Shown: positions 63,537-64,000 of the stretch, in pieces
Numbering within the stretch: the stretch's first letter is position 1
Layout: the number at the start of each line of letters is the position of its first letter
Assembly (NCBI RefSeq): GCF_017355885.1
Contig: NZ_JAFEUU010000002.1
Location: forward strand, 186,001 to 250,000
Direction: 5' to 3'
DNA length: 64,000 bases
Source: Sabulicella rubraurantiaca
Lineage (GTDB): Bacteria > Pseudomonadota > Alphaproteobacteria > Acetobacterales > Acetobacteraceae
The notes under the pieces: model-generated
What the model saw: the letters and a program-made list of their open reading frames with translations, nothing else
Told to the model about the DNA's origin: nothing
Databases searched by the model: none
Translations under genes and position numbers: made by a program

Positions 63537-64000
63537 TCAGGCGCTCTCCCTGAGGGCGGCTATGGCCTCGGCGTAGTCGGGGGCGCCGAAGACGGCGGTG
63601 CCGGCCACCAGCACGTCGGCCCCGGCCTCCCGGCACAGCGGCGCCGTCTCGCGCGTCACGCCGCCATCCACCTGCAGGGCGATGTCGCGCCCTGACTCGG
63701 CGATCATCCGCCGCAGCGTGGCGATCTTGCCGAGCTGGGCGCGGAGGAAGGACTGCCCGCCGAAGCCGGGATTGACCGTCATCACCAGGATGAGGTCCGT
63801 GAGGTCGAGCACATGGGCCACGCTTTCCACCGGCGTCGCCGGGTTCAGCACCACGCCGGGGCGGCAGCCCAGGGCGCGGATGGTTTGCAGGGAGCGATGC
63901 AGGTGCGGCCCCGCCTCCGGATGGAGGGAGATCCACTGCGCGCCTGCCTCGGCGAAAGCGGCAAGGAAGGGATCGGCCGGGGCGATCATCAGGTGCACGT
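63537..64000 (-). CDS. rpe: Ribulose-phosphate 3-epimerase (C-terminal part; start beyond the window)
   Basis: The visible 153 residues contain the family motifs VHLMIAP (His ligand of the metal), GVVLNPATP, ILVMTVNPGFGGQSFL and LQVDGGVTRET (Asp/Gly phosphate site). It interconverts ribulose-5-P and xylulose-5-P in the Calvin and pentose phosphate cycles. The gene runs off the 64,000 end and starts upstream on the minus strand. Confidence 0.95.
   Translation of the reverse strand, partial: VHLMIAPADPFLAAFAEAGAQWISLHPEAGPHLHRSLQTIRALGCRPGVVLNPATPVESVAHVLDLTDLILVMTVNPGFGGQSFLRAQLGKIATLRRMIAESGRDIALQVDGGVTRETAPLCREAGADVLVAGTAVFGAPDYAEAIAALRESA

Overview
High-GC (about 70%) chromosomal DNA from an alphaproteobacterium, most likely an Acetobacteraceae/Roseomonas-like member of the Rhodospirillales. 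The evidence is a complete ccmCDEFGHI cytochrome c maturation operon, the plsC-miaB-phoH-ybeY-corC gene order, isocitrate lyase beside a ScfR/RamB-type regulator, and several orphan Bug/TctC solute receptors. Genus is inference. I see no rRNA, tRNA, CRISPR array, prophage or insertion sequence, and no gene-free stretch longer than 300 bases.

Layout. 1-2.5 kb: tamB (start only), tamA with an uninterrupted run of 23 G/C inside its reading frame, and a GlcG/HbpS-like gene. 2.5-7.8 kb: ccmC-D-E-F-G-H-I on the minus strand, each gene overlapping the next by 4 nt; it includes a 44-codon ccmD. 7.9-13.9 kb: EVE and Rieske proteins, a TRAP receptor, a Bug receptor, a GST, a PQQ-type sugar dehydrogenase and a TonB-like protein. 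14-22.3 kb: sugar-acid catabolism (UxaA/GarD-type dehydratase, MFS carrier, D-2-hydroxyacid dehydrogenase), a racemase-like protein lacking a catalytic cysteine, and a family-5 ABC importer (receptor and two permeases, no ATPase). 22.4-23.7 kb: two tandem SYLF proteins. 23.7-27.5 kb: GST, ScfR-like regulator, divergent aceA and a small histidine-repeat protein. 27.5-36.5 kb: ADP-ribosylglycohydrolase, addB, corC, ybeY, phoH, miaB, plsC. 36.5-41.2 kb: a 33-aa membrane protein, DedA, an ArnT-like transferase, rsmB and a pepsin-like lipoprotein. 41.2-50.4 kb: fluoroacetate-dehalogenase-like hydrolase, three Bug receptors, a YbaK editing protein, an MBL hydrolase, and a TPP riboswitch in front of an orphan family-5 receptor. 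49.4-54.7 kb: a catabolic cluster (Bug, a coupled 51-aa ORF, FAH-family, TauD-family, IclR regulator, FMN hydroxyacid oxidase, class-III aminotransferase). 54.7-64 kb: nucleoside transporter, rmuC, purH, a phospholipase-D lipoprotein, a glycosyltransferase, heparinase II/III and rpe (truncated by the window end).

The accessory parts describe a scavenger of small organic acids: six of the seven orphan or partial receptor systems sit beside catabolic genes (dehalogenase, FAH, dioxygenase, dehydratase, GST). The most unusual items are the TPP riboswitch controlling a peptide-type receptor, the bilobal pepsin-like lipoprotein, the G23 tract in tamA, the His-rich repeat microprotein after aceA, the 51-aa ORF that exactly fills an operon gap, a repeated IclR-type operator, and the racemase homologue without its second catalytic cysteine.
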